A stretch of 64,000 nucleotides of DNA, from the NCBI RefSeq assembly GCF_000708265.2, contig NZ_JCKI01000003.1, positions 558,001-622,000 of the forward strand, in the 5' to 3' direction. The notes beneath the pieces are model-generated. The model was not told where the DNA came from. It searched no databases and worked only from the letters and a program-made list of their open reading frames with translations. Within the stretch, counting starts at the first letter, position 1, and the number at the start of each line of letters is the position of its first letter. Positions 34,763 to 44,891 of this stretch are shown piece by piece. Origin of the DNA: Pedobacter sp. R20-19 (GTDB lineage Bacteria; Bacteroidota; Bacteroidia; Sphingobacteriales; Sphingobacteriaceae). The position numbers were made by a program, and so were the translations under genes.

Positions 34763-35464
34763 CTAAAAGGCCAGAAAAAAATCTTTTAATAAGTATTTAT
34801 ATGATGCGCTATGAATTTTAAATGATTCATAAATATAGAAATCACTTTTCTCACGCACCGCGTGGTTTCTTGCCAAACAAATAATTTGCCTGAAAGTCGG
34901 TTTTTGAAGATCAGAATGAAGATTAACTTGTTCAATAAGATGAAGTGGATACTTAGCAGCGATTTTAACTACCTCATCAGCTTGTTTCACGGGTAGAATT
35001 ATCCAAAATTTACCATTTCCAGTTAATAAATCATTCGCTTTTCGAATCAGCACTTCGAAAAATGATTGATCAGCATGCCTGGCGATGCCTTTTCTTTCTT
35101 CATCGTTTCTCAGATCATTTACAAAAAAAGGCGGATTAGATACAATCAAATCAAATTTTTGATTGCTTTGAAATTCCTGAATTCCAAGATGATGCACTTT
35201 TAACCGACTATTGAAAACTGATGATTGAAAATTCCTTCCAGCAGTTTGCGCAGCTTGAAGGTCAATTTCTACCGCCTCAACCTCAGCTTCAGGGAAACGC
35301 TGTGCCAGCATAAGCGCCATCACACCTGTCCCTGTTCCAATATCCAGGATATGCTGAGGCCCTTCATGATTAGCCATTGCAGCAATTAACACCCCATCGG
35401 TATTGATCTTCATGGCACAACCCGTTTGGTCAACTTCAAACTGCTTAAATTTAAAAATACTCAT
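34763..35464 (-). CDS. trmN6: tRNA1(Val) A37 N6-methyltransferase-like (TrmN6/YfiC)
   Basis: I start at the ATG at 35464, giving MSIFKFKQFEVDQTGCAMKINTDGVL in part, as in TrmN6; the earlier start at 35488 adds eight unconserved residues. The 233-aa enzyme has SAM motif I LDIGTGTGVMALML (about residue 45) and the N6-adenine catalytic motif NPPF in IVSNPPFFVNDLRND (about residue 115). It should methylate A37 of tRNA-Val with SAM. The gene's 5' side runs into a CTAACC-type tract (35465-35560). RNA target is inferred from family. Confidence 0.9.
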   Translation of the reverse strand: MSIFKFKQFEVDQTGCAMKINTDGVLIAAMANHEGPQHILDIGTGTGVMALMLAQRFPEAEVEAVEIDLQAAQTAGRNFQSSVFNSRLKVHHLGIQEFQSNQKFDLIVSNPPFFVNDLRNDEERKGIARHADQSFFEVLIRKANDLLTGNGKFWIILPVKQADEVVKIAAKYPLHLIEQVNLHSDLQKPTFRQIICLARNHAVREKSDFYIYESFKIHSASYKYLLKDFFLAF

Positions 35465-35554
35465 AACACCCAATAACCAACTCAACACCTAACCCTCTAA
35501 CCGCCTAATCAACTAGCCTCCTAAATCCAACTAACCGTCCCCCAACTACCCCCT
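35465..35554. repeat. CTAACC-type low-complexity tract
   Basis: Repeated CTAACC, CCTAAC and ACCCTCTAACC motifs fill the 90 bp between the methyltransferase and the VOC gene, leaving no clear ribosome-binding site for the former. Confidence 0.6.
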
Positions 35555-35938
35555 CTACCCCTCATATAACTCAAGCGGTAAACCATCCGGATCACTAAAA
35601 AAAGTAAACCTCTTCCCAGTAAACTCATCAATCCGAACGGGCTCTGTGATAATTCCGGCATCACTTAACCTGTTAATTTCCTTTTCAATATCATCTACCT
35701 CAAAAGCCAGATGCCTTAAACCCTGGGCTTCGGGCCTTGATGGCCTGGCGGGTGGATTTTCAAAAGAAAACAATTCAATCTGATACAACCCATTCACAGC
35801 TAAATCCAGCTTATACGATTTACGTTCTTCACGATAAACCTCGGCCAATATGGTAAAGCCCAGCTTATTAACATAGAATTTTTTTGATCTTTCATAATCT
35901 GAACAAATAATGGCAATATGATGAATCCGGTTGAACAT
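35555..35938 (-). CDS. VOC-family (glyoxalase-I-like) protein
   Basis: The 127-aa protein has the paired beta-alpha-beta-beta-beta modules of the vicinal oxygen chelate fold. Metal ligands expected for GloA2/YaeR-like members are visible: His in RIHHIAIICSD, Glu in QIELFSFE, His in LRHLAFEVDD and Glu in LPLELYEG. It could be a small lactoylglutathione-lyase-like or an uncharacterised metalloenzyme; I cannot choose between them. Start at ATG 35938 is natural. Confidence 0.9.
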   Translation of the reverse strand: MFNRIHHIAIICSDYERSKKFYVNKLGFTILAEVYREERKSYKLDLAVNGLYQIELFSFENPPARPSRPEAQGLRHLAFEVDDIEKEINRLSDAGIITEPVRIDEFTGKRFTFFSDPDGLPLELYEG

Positions 35939-36044
35939 AATAATGATTGAATTTGAATGAGTGGATTTTAAATGAATTTGATGTACAAAGTTGCAGAAAA
36001 ATTACGAAGACAAAAGAATTCTTCAACAAGGCTAGTAAAGTGGA

Positions 36045-36400
36045 GAAAAGTTACCAAGCCCCTATCCGAAGGAGAAAAAGCCCCTATCAGCGTGTCTGCA
36101 CCTTTCCACTGAAAGGAAAGGGCAATGAAAAACAATCTCACTCGAAGAAATCGTCATTCCGACCGTAGTGGAGGAATCTTTGAACTTTGCATACAATTTA
36201 ATGGTGAATTAAACCCCTATCCGCCTAGCGGCACCTTTCCCCTAAAAGGGAAAGGGCGAAGTAAAAACCATTCTCCGCAACTCACTATCAAACCTGCCAT
36301 TTGCCTTGCTATCTAGTATAGTTGGCTTTGTATGAAACGAAGTCAGTAGATTAAAAGACAGGGATTCTTCGCTGCGCTCTGAATGACAGCAAGGTGGTAA
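36045..36400. repeat. Two CCCCTATC...CCTTTCC hairpin repeats plus 'gaatcttt' type repeats
   Basis: The gap from 35939 to 36640 has no supported gene. CCTTTC/GAAAGG (36101-36116) and CCTTTCCC/GGGAAAGG (36234-36255) are stems in two copies of a CCCCTATC(C/A)G element. Between and after them are fragments of the palindromic repeat family seen at 90-562 (for example CGTCATTCCGACCGTAGTGG near 36150 and TTCTTCGCTGCGCTCTGAA near 36370). From 36400 to 36600 there is only low-complexity pyrimidine-rich sequence. Confidence 0.65.
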
Positions 36401-36640
36401 GATAAAGTGTTTTGGTTAGTGAGCCAACAAACCAAAGGCTTGGGGATTGATTACCTTTTTACTATTCTCCTCATCAACTTCTCTTATCTATTTTCCCTTC
36501 CCTATTAATCTCTACCACAATCCGACCATCATTCAATCATCCATTCTTTCCTTCTATCATTAACTCTCCACAATCCCGTCATTATTTCCACATTCTCTGA
36601 TTCTATTATGCAATCATTCACGCATTCAATCTAAAAAACC

Positions 36641-36648
36641 TAAATTTG
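36641..36648 (+). promoter_or_regulatory. -7 box of purL
   Basis: TAAATTTG fits TAnnTTTG, 18 bases upstream of the purL ATG. The -33 region has no clear TTG. Confidence 0.55.
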
Positions 36649-36666
36649 CAGCTTCAAAAAAAAAGC

Positions 36667-39600
36667 ATGATTCATTTCTTCCTTAGTCAATCGCAGGCGG
36701 TTTTTGTATTACAAACAGACAAAACGCTTACTACCAATGACATTACTAAACTTGAGTGGTTATTTGGCGGTGCCAAAATTTCAGCAGAAACAGCTTTAGA
36801 AGGCTTTTTCGTCGGACCAAGGGCAGCTATGATTACGCCATGGAGTACAAATGCGGTAGAGATTACCCAGAACATGGATATGCAAGGCATCATCAGAATC
36901 GAAGAATTTAAAGCTATAGCTGAAGATTTTTCTGATTATGACCCTATGCTCGCTCAGAAATACAGTAAGCTTGATCAAGGCATTTACACCATTGATATTA
37001 AGCCAGAACCCATTTTAGAAATTACTGATATTGCAGCCTACAACAAACAAGAAGGCTTATCACTCAGTGATGAAGAGGTAGAATATCTGAATACATTAGC
37101 AACCAATTTAGGAAGACCTTTAACAGATTCAGAAGTTTTCGGTTTCTCTCAGGTCAATTCTGAACATTGCCGTCATAAAATATTCAACGGAAAATTTGTA
37201 ATTGATGGCGTAGAGCAGCCCTCCTCACTGTTTAAATTAATCCGAAAAACATCAGAGGCAAATCCAAATGATATTGTTTCTGCCTATAAAGACAACGTTG
37301 CTTTTATTAAAGGCCCAACGGTGCAGCAATTCGCACCTAAAAGAGCCGATATTCCAGATTATTACGCTACCAGCGATTTTGATTCGGTTATTTCATTAAA
37401 AGCCGAAACACATAACTTCCCAACCACTGTTGAGCCTTTTAATGGCGCAGCAACAGGTTCTGGTGGCGAAATCAGAGATCGTTTAGCTGGCGGACAAGGT
37501 TCTTTACCCTTAGCCGGAACCGCGGTTTACATGACAGCACTTTCCAGGCTGGAAGAAAACCGTCCTTGGGAAAAAGGTGTAGAAGAAAGAGACTGGCTAT
37601 ATCAAACGCCAATGGATATTCTGATCAAAGCATCAAACGGTGCAACTGATTTCGGAAATAAATTCGGTCAGCCACTTATCACAGGTTCAGTGTTAACTTT
37701 TGAACACGAAGAAGATGCCCGCAAATTAGGTTTCGATAAAGTGATCATGCTTGCTGGTGGTATTGGCTACGGCAAAGCCAGTCAGGCACAAAAACTAAAA
37801 CCACAGGAAGGCGATAACATCGTTATTCTCGGGGGTGAAAATTATAGAATTGGAATGGGTGGTGCAGCAGTTTCATCGGCTGATACCGGCCAACATGGAT
37901 CGGGTATTGAGTTAAATGCGATTCAAAGATCTAATCCAGAAATGCAAAAACGTGCCGCCAATGCGGTTCGGGGAATGGTAGAAAGTGAACACAATTCAAT
38001 CATCTCTATTCACGATCATGGTGCAGGCGGACACTTAAACTGTTTATCAGAACTGGTAGAAGAAACAGGTGGATTAATCAATCTAGATAAATTACCTGTT
38101 GGTGATCCTACCCTATCCGCTAAGGAAATTATTGGAAACGAATCTCAGGAAAGAATGGGATTAGTGATTGGTAACGAACACATTGAAACCTTACAGAAAA
38201 TTGCTGATCGCGAGCGCTCCCCTATGTATACGGTAGGTAAAGTAACCGGTGATCATCGTTTTACATTCAAATCAGAAACAACGGGCATTAAGCCAATGGA
38301 TCTGGAATTGAAAGATATGTTCGGCAGTTCGCCAAAAATTGTGATGGATGACCAAACCATTAATCGCCAATACGAAGCACTTGCTTACGATCAAAAAGAA
38401 CTTCATACTTATTTAGAGCAGGTTTTACAATTAGAAGCTGTTGCATCAAAAGATTGGTTAACCAATAAAGTTGACCGTTGCGTGGGTGGCCGTGTAGCGA
38501 AACAACAAACTGCTGGACCTTTGCAGTTGCCATTAAACAACTGTGGCGTAATGGCTTTGGATTTTCAGGGTAAAGAAGGAATTGCAACCTCAGTTGGCCA
38601 TGCTCCGATTTCGGCGCTGATCGACCCGGCTGCAGGGAGCAGAAATGCGATTGCAGAATCTTTATCTAATATTGTTTGGGCACCTCTAAAAGAAGGCTTG
38701 AAAAGTGTTTCACTTTCAGCAAACTGGATGTGGGCCTGTAAAAATGAAGGAGAAGATGCTCGCCTATACGAAGCGGTAAAGGCTTGTTCTGATTTTGCCA
38801 TCGATTTAGGAATCAACATCCCAACCGGAAAAGATTCGCTTTCGATGAAACAGAAATATAAAAATGGCGATGTAATTGCACCCGGAACAGTGATTATTTC
38901 TGCAGGTGCAAATTGCAATGACATTACACAAGTGGTGGAACCCGTACTTCAAAAAGATGGTGGATCTATTTATTATATTAACCTTTCTAACGATACCTAT
39001 AAATTAGGTGGATCTTCTTTTGCGCAGATTTTAAACAAGATTGGAACAGAGACACCAGACATTAAAGATGCAGGTCAATTCTCGAAAGCATTCAACACTA
39101 TTCAGCAATTAATTAAAGAAGATAAAATTCAGGCCGGACACGATATCGGTAGCGGTGGTTTAATTACAACGTTATTGGAAATGTGTTTCGCCGATCGCGA
39201 TTTAGGCGCTTCAATTGATCTTTCTTCTCTAGGTGAACAAGACATTATTAAACTATTATTCGCTGAAAATATCGCTTTGGTTTTCCAGGCAGATGCCTCA
39301 GTAGAAAATACATTAACCAGTGCAGGTGTTAATTTTCATAAAATTGGAAAAGTGACATCATCACTGACACTTGAGGTTAAGAATGCAACAGATAGTTTCA
39401 ACTTTGAAATCAACCACTTACGTGATGTATGGTTTAAAACTTCATACCTATTAGACACCAAGCAAACAGGTAATGGTTTAGCAAAAGAACGTTACGACAA
39501 TTATAAAAACCAGGCCTTAAAATATAATTTCCCATCTCAGTTTGATGGAAAGAAACCTGTTATTGATGCTACGAAACCCCGTCCGAAAGCAGCGATTATC

Positions 39601-40335
39601 CGTGAAAAAGGTAGTAACTCTGAGCGTGAACTGGCTAACGCAATGTTTTTAGCAGGCTTTGATGTTAAAGATGTTCACATGACGGATTTAATCACAGGCC
39701 GCGAAACACTGGAAGACATTCAGTTTATTGGTGCTGTTGGAGGTTTCTCCAACTCTGATGTTTTAGGATCAGCCAAAGGTTGGGCTGGCGCATTTTTATA
39801 TAATGAAAAAGCCCGGGTAGCTTTAGAAAAATTCTTTGCCCGCCCTGATACTTTATCCGTTGGTATTTGTAATGGCTGTCAATTATTTATAGAGCTTGGC
39901 CTGATTAACAAAAACCATGAAGAGAAACCAAAAATGCTGCACAACAAAAGTGGCAAGCATGAAAGTATTTTCACTTCATTAACCTTACAAGAAAATCATT
40001 CAGTGATGCTTTCTACCTTAGTAGGTAGCACTTTAGGCGTTTGGGTATCACATGGAGAAGGAAAATTCTCATTACCTTATGCGGAAGATCAATATAAAAT
40101 CGTAGCCAAATATGCATACGAAGGTTATCCTGCAAGTCCGAATGGTTCTGATTATAACACGGCTATGATGTGTGATGAAACTGGCCGCCATTTAGTGATG
40201 ATGCCACACATTGAGCGTTCATTATTTCAGTGGCATTGGGCAAATTACCCTGCTGGCAGAAAAGACGAAGTATCACCATGGATGGAAGCTTTTGTAAACG
40301 CCAGAAAATGGATTGAAGAAAAAGTAAAGGGTTAA
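36667..40335 (+). CDS. purL: Phosphoribosylformylglycinamidine synthase (large, single-chain PurL)
   Basis: I start at ATG 36667 (MIHFFLSQSQAVF); an in-frame TTG at 36646 overlaps the -7 box and cannot be transcribed. The 1222-aa enzyme makes FGAM from FGAR with ATP and glutamine in purine synthesis. It has the N-terminal domain, two AIR-synthase-like halves (SQVNSEHCRHKIFNG, AETHNFPTTVEPFNGAATGSGG in part, and IPTGKDSLSMKQ) and a C-terminal class I glutamine amidotransferase with Cys1068 (GICNGCQLF), His1181 and Glu1183. This is the fused proteobacterial/eukaryotic-like form, not PurLQS. A strong terminator follows. Confidence 0.97.
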   Translation: MIHFFLSQSQAVFVLQTDKTLTTNDITKLEWLFGGAKISAETALEGFFVGPRAAMITPWSTNAVEITQNMDMQGIIRIEEFKAIAEDFSDYDPMLAQKYSKLDQGIYTIDIKPEPILEITDIAAYNKQEGLSLSDEEVEYLNTLATNLGRPLTDSEVFGFSQVNSEHCRHKIFNGKFVIDGVEQPSSLFKLIRKTSEANPNDIVSAYKDNVAFIKGPTVQQFAPKRADIPDYYATSDFDSVISLKAETHNFPTTVEPFNGAATGSGGEIRDRLAGGQGSLPLAGTAVYMTALSRLEENRPWEKGVEERDWLYQTPMDILIKASNGATDFGNKFGQPLITGSVLTFEHEEDARKLGFDKVIMLAGGIGYGKASQAQKLKPQEGDNIVILGGENYRIGMGGAAVSSADTGQHGSGIELNAIQRSNPEMQKRAANAVRGMVESEHNSIISIHDHGAGGHLNCLSELVEETGGLINLDKLPVGDPTLSAKEIIGNESQERMGLVIGNEHIETLQKIADRERSPMYTVGKVTGDHRFTFKSETTGIKPMDLELKDMFGSSPKIVMDDQTINRQYEALAYDQKELHTYLEQVLQLEAVASKDWLTNKVDRCVGGRVAKQQTAGPLQLPLNNCGVMALDFQGKEGIATSVGHAPISALIDPAAGSRNAIAESLSNIVWAPLKEGLKSVSLSANWMWACKNEGEDARLYEAVKACSDFAIDLGINIPTGKDSLSMKQKYKNGDVIAPGTVIISAGANCNDITQVVEPVLQKDGGSIYYINLSNDTYKLGGSSFAQILNKIGTETPDIKDAGQFSKAFNTIQQLIKEDKIQAGHDIGSGGLITTLLEMCFADRDLGASIDLSSLGEQDIIKLLFAENIALVFQADASVENTLTSAGVNFHKIGKVTSSLTLEVKNATDSFNFEINHLRDVWFKTSYLLDTKQTGNGLAKERYDNYKNQALKYNFPSQFDGKKPVIDATKPRPKAAIIREKGSNSERELANAMFLAGFDVKDVHMTDLITGRETLEDIQFIGAVGGFSNSDVLGSAKGWAGAFLYNEKARVALEKFFARPDTLSVGICNGCQLFIELGLINKNHEEKPKMLHNKSGKHESIFTSLTLQENHSVMLSTLVGSTLGVWVSHGEGKFSLPYAEDQYKIVAKYAYEGYPASPNGSDYNTAMMCDETGRHLVMMPHIERSLFQWHWANYPAGRKDEVSPWMEAFVNARKWIEEKVKG

Positions 40336-40372
40336 TCGCTACATAAATTTAAATAGATTGAAATTACATGAC

Positions 40373-40401
40373 AAAGGCTTGAGCAAACACTCAAGCCTTT
40401 T
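40373..40401 (+). terminator. purL terminator
   Basis: An 11-bp perfect stem AAAGGCTTGAG / CTCAAGCCTTT with a 6-base loop is followed by TTTC. Confidence 0.85.
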
Positions 40402-40509
40402 CATTTATCACCAAAAATCACAATTATAAATTTATTTTTAAGCATTACTTCGTAAATCCGTCGTGCTGAATTTATCTCAGCACCTCACAAAAAAACTCAT
40501 CTATTTAAG

Positions 40510-41520
40510 ATCCTGAATCAAGTTCAGGAAGACGGGATATACGCCAAAGTCGTCATCCCGACTGTAGCACCTGCCTCCTTAGGCAGTGCGAAATGGAGAG
40601 ATCTTTTCAAATGGGTTTATTCTGATTATTCATTTACAAAAGCAAAGTTCAAGATTTCTCCACTGCAGTTGAAATAACGATATCTTCACTAAAGTCGTCA
40701 TCTCGACTGTAGCACTTGCCTCCTTCAGGCAGTGCGAAATGGAGAGATCTTTTCAAATGGATTTCTTCTGATTATTCATTTGCAAAAGCAAAGTTCAAGA
40801 TTTCTACACTGCAGTCGAAATGACGATATCTTCACTAAAGTCGTCATCTCGACTGTAGCACCTGCCTTTTTAAGGCATTGCGAAATGGAGAGATCTTTTC
40901 AAATGCGTTTCTTCTGATTAATCATTTGCAAAAAGCAAAGTTCAAAGATTTCTCCACTGCGGTCGAAATGACGAACCTTCAATAATTAATAGTTTTTAGC
41001 CGCCTTACTAACTAAACACCTAACCATCTAACCAACTTCTCACCTTCCCAACTTCCCACCTTCCCACCTTTCTCCTAAAAACCAATTGTCGTCATCTCGA
41101 CTGAAGCACCTGCCTCCTTCAGGCAGTGCGAAATGGAGAGATCTTTTCAAATGGGCTTCTTCTGATTATTCATTTGCAAAAAGCAAAATTCGAAGATTTC
41201 TCCACTATGGTCGAAATGACGAACCTTCAATAATTGATAGTTTTTAGCCGCCTGACTAACTAAACACCTAACCAACTTCTCACCTTCCCAACTCTCCACC
41301 TTTCTCCTAAAAACCAATTATCGTCATCCCGACTGTAGCACCTGCCTCCTTAGGCAGTGCGAAATGGAGAGATCTTTTCAAATGGGTTTATTCTGATTAT
41401 TCATTTACAAAAGCAAAGTTCAAGATTTCTCCACTGCAGTTGAAATGACGAACCTTCAATAACTGATAGTTTCTAGCCACCTTACTAACTAAACCATCTA
41501 ACCAACTCCTCGCCTAACCA
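40510..41520. repeat. Higher-order array of palindromic repeats
   Basis: Five units of 130-138 bp start near 40549, 40693, 40839, 41089 and 41321. Each begins with a form of GTCGTCATCTCGACTGTAGC and contains CACCTGCCTCCTTAGGCAGTG-like sequence, then GGAGAGATCTTTTCAAATGG, and ends TTTCTCCACTGCAGTCGAAATGACG-like. The last three units share a tail (about 40976-41050, 41224-41290, 41454-41520) of ACCTTCAATAA...TAG followed by CTAAC and ACCTTCCCAACTT. A small hairpin TCCTGAA-TCAAG-TTCAGGA precedes them near 40510. This 1.2-kb gap holds no gene. Confidence 0.85.
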
Positions 41521-41523
41521 CTT

Positions 41524-42366
41524 CTACATTAAATTAAAATTAATCGGCATATTGTACCTTACCCTTACCGGGATTCCTTTATTTTTTCCAGGTTTCCAGA
41601 GTGGAGATTTTTTAATCACTTTCATGGCTTCCTCATCACACCCATAACCAATCCCCTTCAATACTTTAACATCAGTGATCGAACCATCCTTTTCAACCAC
41701 GAAACTGATAAACACCTTACCTTGAACCCCATCATCTTGTGCTTGTGAAGGATAACGCAGATTACGTTCCATGTATTTAGCAAAAGCTTTCATTCCACCT
41801 GTAAATTCAGGATATTCATCCACGCCGTCTGTACCAAGAATAGCATTTGAGTCGCCGCCAGATGTATTTTCTTTAGTCAAACCATCACCATTGCCCGTAA
41901 CCACAGCTTTATTAAGTACTAAATTTGGCTTAATATCTCCATCTTGAGTAACATTGCTAACAACAGCATTCTTAATTTCGTCTATAGTAGGCGGATCTTT
42001 GATTTCTGGTTTATCTACCACTACAATATTTGATGTCACGTTAACTGATTTCACTTTAACAGGTTCAGCTTTTGCAGGTTCTATCTTTTTCTCTGGTTCA
42101 ATCTTTTTTTCCATGGTATGAATCACCTCTGCCAAGTTAACCACCTTAGGAGGACTTACTTTTTCGATAACTGTTGGAAACATTTTGCTATAAACCAGTG
42201 GAGCAAAGCCAGCTAAAAGAAATAATCCACTGACTATGAATAGCGATCTGGTCATAATTTTAGAAGATTTAGACCTTAATTCATAGGCGCCATAATTTTT
42301 GTTGCGGTTAGCAAATACAAGATCGAGCCACTCGGTTTTGTACACATTGATTGATGAATTGAACAT
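41524..42366 (-). CDS. tonB: TonB energy-transducing protein
   Basis: The 280-aa protein has a short cytoplasmic N-terminus with NKNYGAYELR, typical of Bacteroidota TonB, then one membrane helix (about 35-60), a Pro/Lys/Glu-rich periplasmic stretch (about 65-130), and the C-terminal TonB domain (about 185-280) with YPSQAQDDGVQGKVFISFVVE and GYGCDEEAMKVIKKSPLWKPG, ending RVRYNMPINFNLM. It would transfer ion-gradient energy to TonB-dependent receptors such as those at 6762 and 48319. No exbB/exbD is adjacent. Confidence 0.96.
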   Translation of the reverse strand: MFNSSINVYKTEWLDLVFANRNKNYGAYELRSKSSKIMTRSLFIVSGLFLLAGFAPLVYSKMFPTVIEKVSPPKVVNLAEVIHTMEKKIEPEKKIEPAKAEPVKVKSVNVTSNIVVVDKPEIKDPPTIDEIKNAVVSNVTQDGDIKPNLVLNKAVVTGNGDGLTKENTSGGDSNAILGTDGVDEYPEFTGGMKAFAKYMERNLRYPSQAQDDGVQGKVFISFVVEKDGSITDVKVLKGIGYGCDEEAMKVIKKSPLWKPGKNKGIPVRVRYNMPINFNLM

Positions 42367-42568
42367 AGCTTTTAAGTTTTAAGCATGATGTAACAAAATC
42401 AATGATTCCATAAAACAGTTAAAAAATCTCCTTTCTTTACCAAAAATGAAATTTTTGATCTCTAAAACATTTTTTTATTTCATTTTCAATAAAATTGATA
42501 TATTTCTTACGATTGTTTTATAAAAATTAATAAAATATCCTATTTTTGACAAAAAACATAACAAATTA

Positions 42569-44743
42569 ATGAAAAGCTTAAGAACCATCGCATTAAAAGA
42601 GGCTCAAAACAGAATTTCACCAGAAGTTAAATCACCATCTTCAAAAATTTCTGATTTTTTTGGCGCTAATGTATTTGATAAGAAAAAAATGAGAGATTTC
42701 TTATCTAAGGACGTGTATGAAAAATTGATCTCATCTATTAACCAAGGTGAACTCATTAATTCTGATGATGCTAACCAGATTGCTACGGCTATGAAAGCTT
42801 GGGCAATGAGTGCAGGTGCAACGCATTACACGCATTGGTTTCAACCATTAACAGGTACAACTGCAGAAAAGCACGATTCATTTTTTGAGCCAAGCGGCGA
42901 TGGTGCTATCGAAAAATTTGCAGGTAGTGCATTGGTTCAGCAAGAGCCAGATGCATCAAGTTTCCCTAACGGTGGTATCCGTAATACTTTCGAAGCACGT
43001 GGCTATACTGCATGGGATCCCTCTTCTCCAGCCTTCATTATGGAAAGCAAAGCGGGTAAAACACTTTGTATTCCAACCGTTTTTGTATCCTACACTGGTG
43101 AAGCATTAGATTATAAAGCACCATTATTAAAAGCATTAGCCGCACTTGATAAAGCAGCTGTTGATGTTTGCCAATATTTCGATAAAAGCATTACTAAAGT
43201 AAATGCATCATTAGGTATCGAACAAGAATATTTCCTGGTTGACGAGTCTTTATATAACGCCCGCCCGGATTTATTGTTAACTGGTCGTGCCTTATTCGGA
43301 CACATGTCTGCTAAAGGTCAGCAATTAGAAGATCACTATTTCGGATCAATTCCTGAACGTGTTTTCACCTATATGGTTGATTTCGAAAATGAAGCCTTAA
43401 AATTAGGTATTCCATTAAAAACCCGTCACAATGAGGTAGCACCATCTCAATTCGAATGTGCGCCTATTTATGAGGAAATCAACTTAGCGATTGACCACAA
43501 TCAGTTGTTAATGGATTTGATGGAAAAAGTTGCCCGCCGTCACCATTTCCGTGTTTTATTACATGAAAAACCATATGCAGGAATCAACGGATCAGGTAAA
43601 CATAATAACTGGTCGTTAATTACAGATACTGGTAAAAACTTATTGGCACCAGGCAAAACGCCTAAAAATAACCTGATGTTCCTGGCTTTCTTTGTAAACA
43701 CAATTAAAGCAGTTAGTGAGCATGCTGATTTATTACGTGCCAGTATTGCATCAGTAAGCAACGATCACCGTTTAGGAGCTAACGAGGCGCCGCCAGCTAT
43801 TATTTCTATCTTCTTAGGTTCTCAATTGAACGATGTGTTAGATGAGATTGAGCACTCACGAATCAGCAAAAAAATCAAAGAAGATAATGCACTTTGGTTA
43901 GGTATTCCTAAAATTCCACAAATTTTATTGGATAATACCGACCGTAACCGTACTTCACCTTTTGCCTTTACAGGAAATAAATTTGAGTTAAGAGCTGTAG
44001 GTTCTTCAGCTAACTCTTCAGCACCGATGACGATTTTAAATGCAATCATGGCTGAGCAGTTAACAAAATTCAAAGTTGAAGTAGATAAACTGATTAAGAA
44101 AGGTGATAAAAAAGATATCGCTTTATTAACAGTGATTAAAAAATACATCAAAGAATCTAAAGCCATCCGTTTTGAAGGAAATGGTTATAGCCAGGAGTGG
44201 GAAGATGAAGCTGCAACACGTGGTTTATCAAATATCAAAACTACACCTAAAGCCCTTGATGCTTATTTAACAGAAAAATCTGCTGAATTATTCTCTACAA
44301 CAGGCATTTACAGTGCTCGTGAGATTCATGCCCGTCATGAAATTATGTTAGAAAATTTCTACAAAAAATTACAGATTGAGGCCCGTGTTATGGGCGAAGT
44401 GGCAAATACGGCCATTATTCCTGCTGCAATTGCTTACCAGAACTCCTTAATTGAGAACGTTAAAGGATTGAAAGATTTGGGCATTGAAAGCAAATCTTCT
44501 CTTGTAATTGTAAAGAAATTATCCGAGCATTTAGATATCGTAAAAACAAATATCGATGCGATGTTAGAAGAACGTAAAGTAACCAACAAAATTGAAGATA
44601 CACGTGAGAAAGCAATTGCTTACGATGAGAAAGTTAAATCTTACTTTGATTTAATCCGTTACCATGCAGATAAATTGGAGCAGATTGTTGACGACAGTGT
44701 TTGGCCTTTACCAAAATTCAGAGAATTATTATTTATGAAATAG
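42569..44743 (+). CDS. glnN: Glutamine synthetase type III
   Basis: The 724-aa enzyme makes glutamine from glutamate, ammonia and ATP. It is much larger than GSI (about 470), with the GSIII features HWFQPLTG near residue 90, EQEYFLVDESL (metal-binding glutamates), GINGSGKHNNWSL, APPAIISIFLG and NRTSPFAFTGNKFELRAVGSS. The C-terminal 150 residues form the helical extension. GSIII is the common type in Bacteroidota. The ATG is preceded by AT-rich sequence; nitrogen control sites are not visible. Confidence 0.97.
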   Translation: MKSLRTIALKEAQNRISPEVKSPSSKISDFFGANVFDKKKMRDFLSKDVYEKLISSINQGELINSDDANQIATAMKAWAMSAGATHYTHWFQPLTGTTAEKHDSFFEPSGDGAIEKFAGSALVQQEPDASSFPNGGIRNTFEARGYTAWDPSSPAFIMESKAGKTLCIPTVFVSYTGEALDYKAPLLKALAALDKAAVDVCQYFDKSITKVNASLGIEQEYFLVDESLYNARPDLLLTGRALFGHMSAKGQQLEDHYFGSIPERVFTYMVDFENEALKLGIPLKTRHNEVAPSQFECAPIYEEINLAIDHNQLLMDLMEKVARRHHFRVLLHEKPYAGINGSGKHNNWSLITDTGKNLLAPGKTPKNNLMFLAFFVNTIKAVSEHADLLRASIASVSNDHRLGANEAPPAIISIFLGSQLNDVLDEIEHSRISKKIKEDNALWLGIPKIPQILLDNTDRNRTSPFAFTGNKFELRAVGSSANSSAPMTILNAIMAEQLTKFKVEVDKLIKKGDKKDIALLTVIKKYIKESKAIRFEGNGYSQEWEDEAATRGLSNIKTTPKALDAYLTEKSAELFSTTGIYSAREIHARHEIMLENFYKKLQIEARVMGEVANTAIIPAAIAYQNSLIENVKGLKDLGIESKSSLVIVKKLSEHLDIVKTNIDAMLEERKVTNKIEDTREKAIAYDEKVKSYFDLIRYHADKLEQIVDDSVWPLPKFRELLFMK

Positions 44744-44769
44744 GTTTTAAGCCGCAAGGTTAAGATATA

Positions 44770-44802
44770 GGGCGTAAGGTGAAAACTTTACGCCCTTTTT
44801 TT
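44770..44802 (+). terminator. glnN terminator
   Basis: GGGCGTAA pairs with TTACGCCC around a short loop, followed by seven Ts. Confidence 0.8.
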
Positions 44803-44891
44803 GATCAGCATTTTAAGGATTTGAGGTTTATAAGATCAAAGCGCAAAACTTCTCATAGGTGAAAACATTGCCAATCTATCAACTTAATGAA

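Noticed and set aside
36646..36666. Upstream TTG start for purL
   Set aside because: It lies in the -7 box TAAATTTG, so it would not be in the transcript; the ATG at 36667 gives the usual N-terminus.
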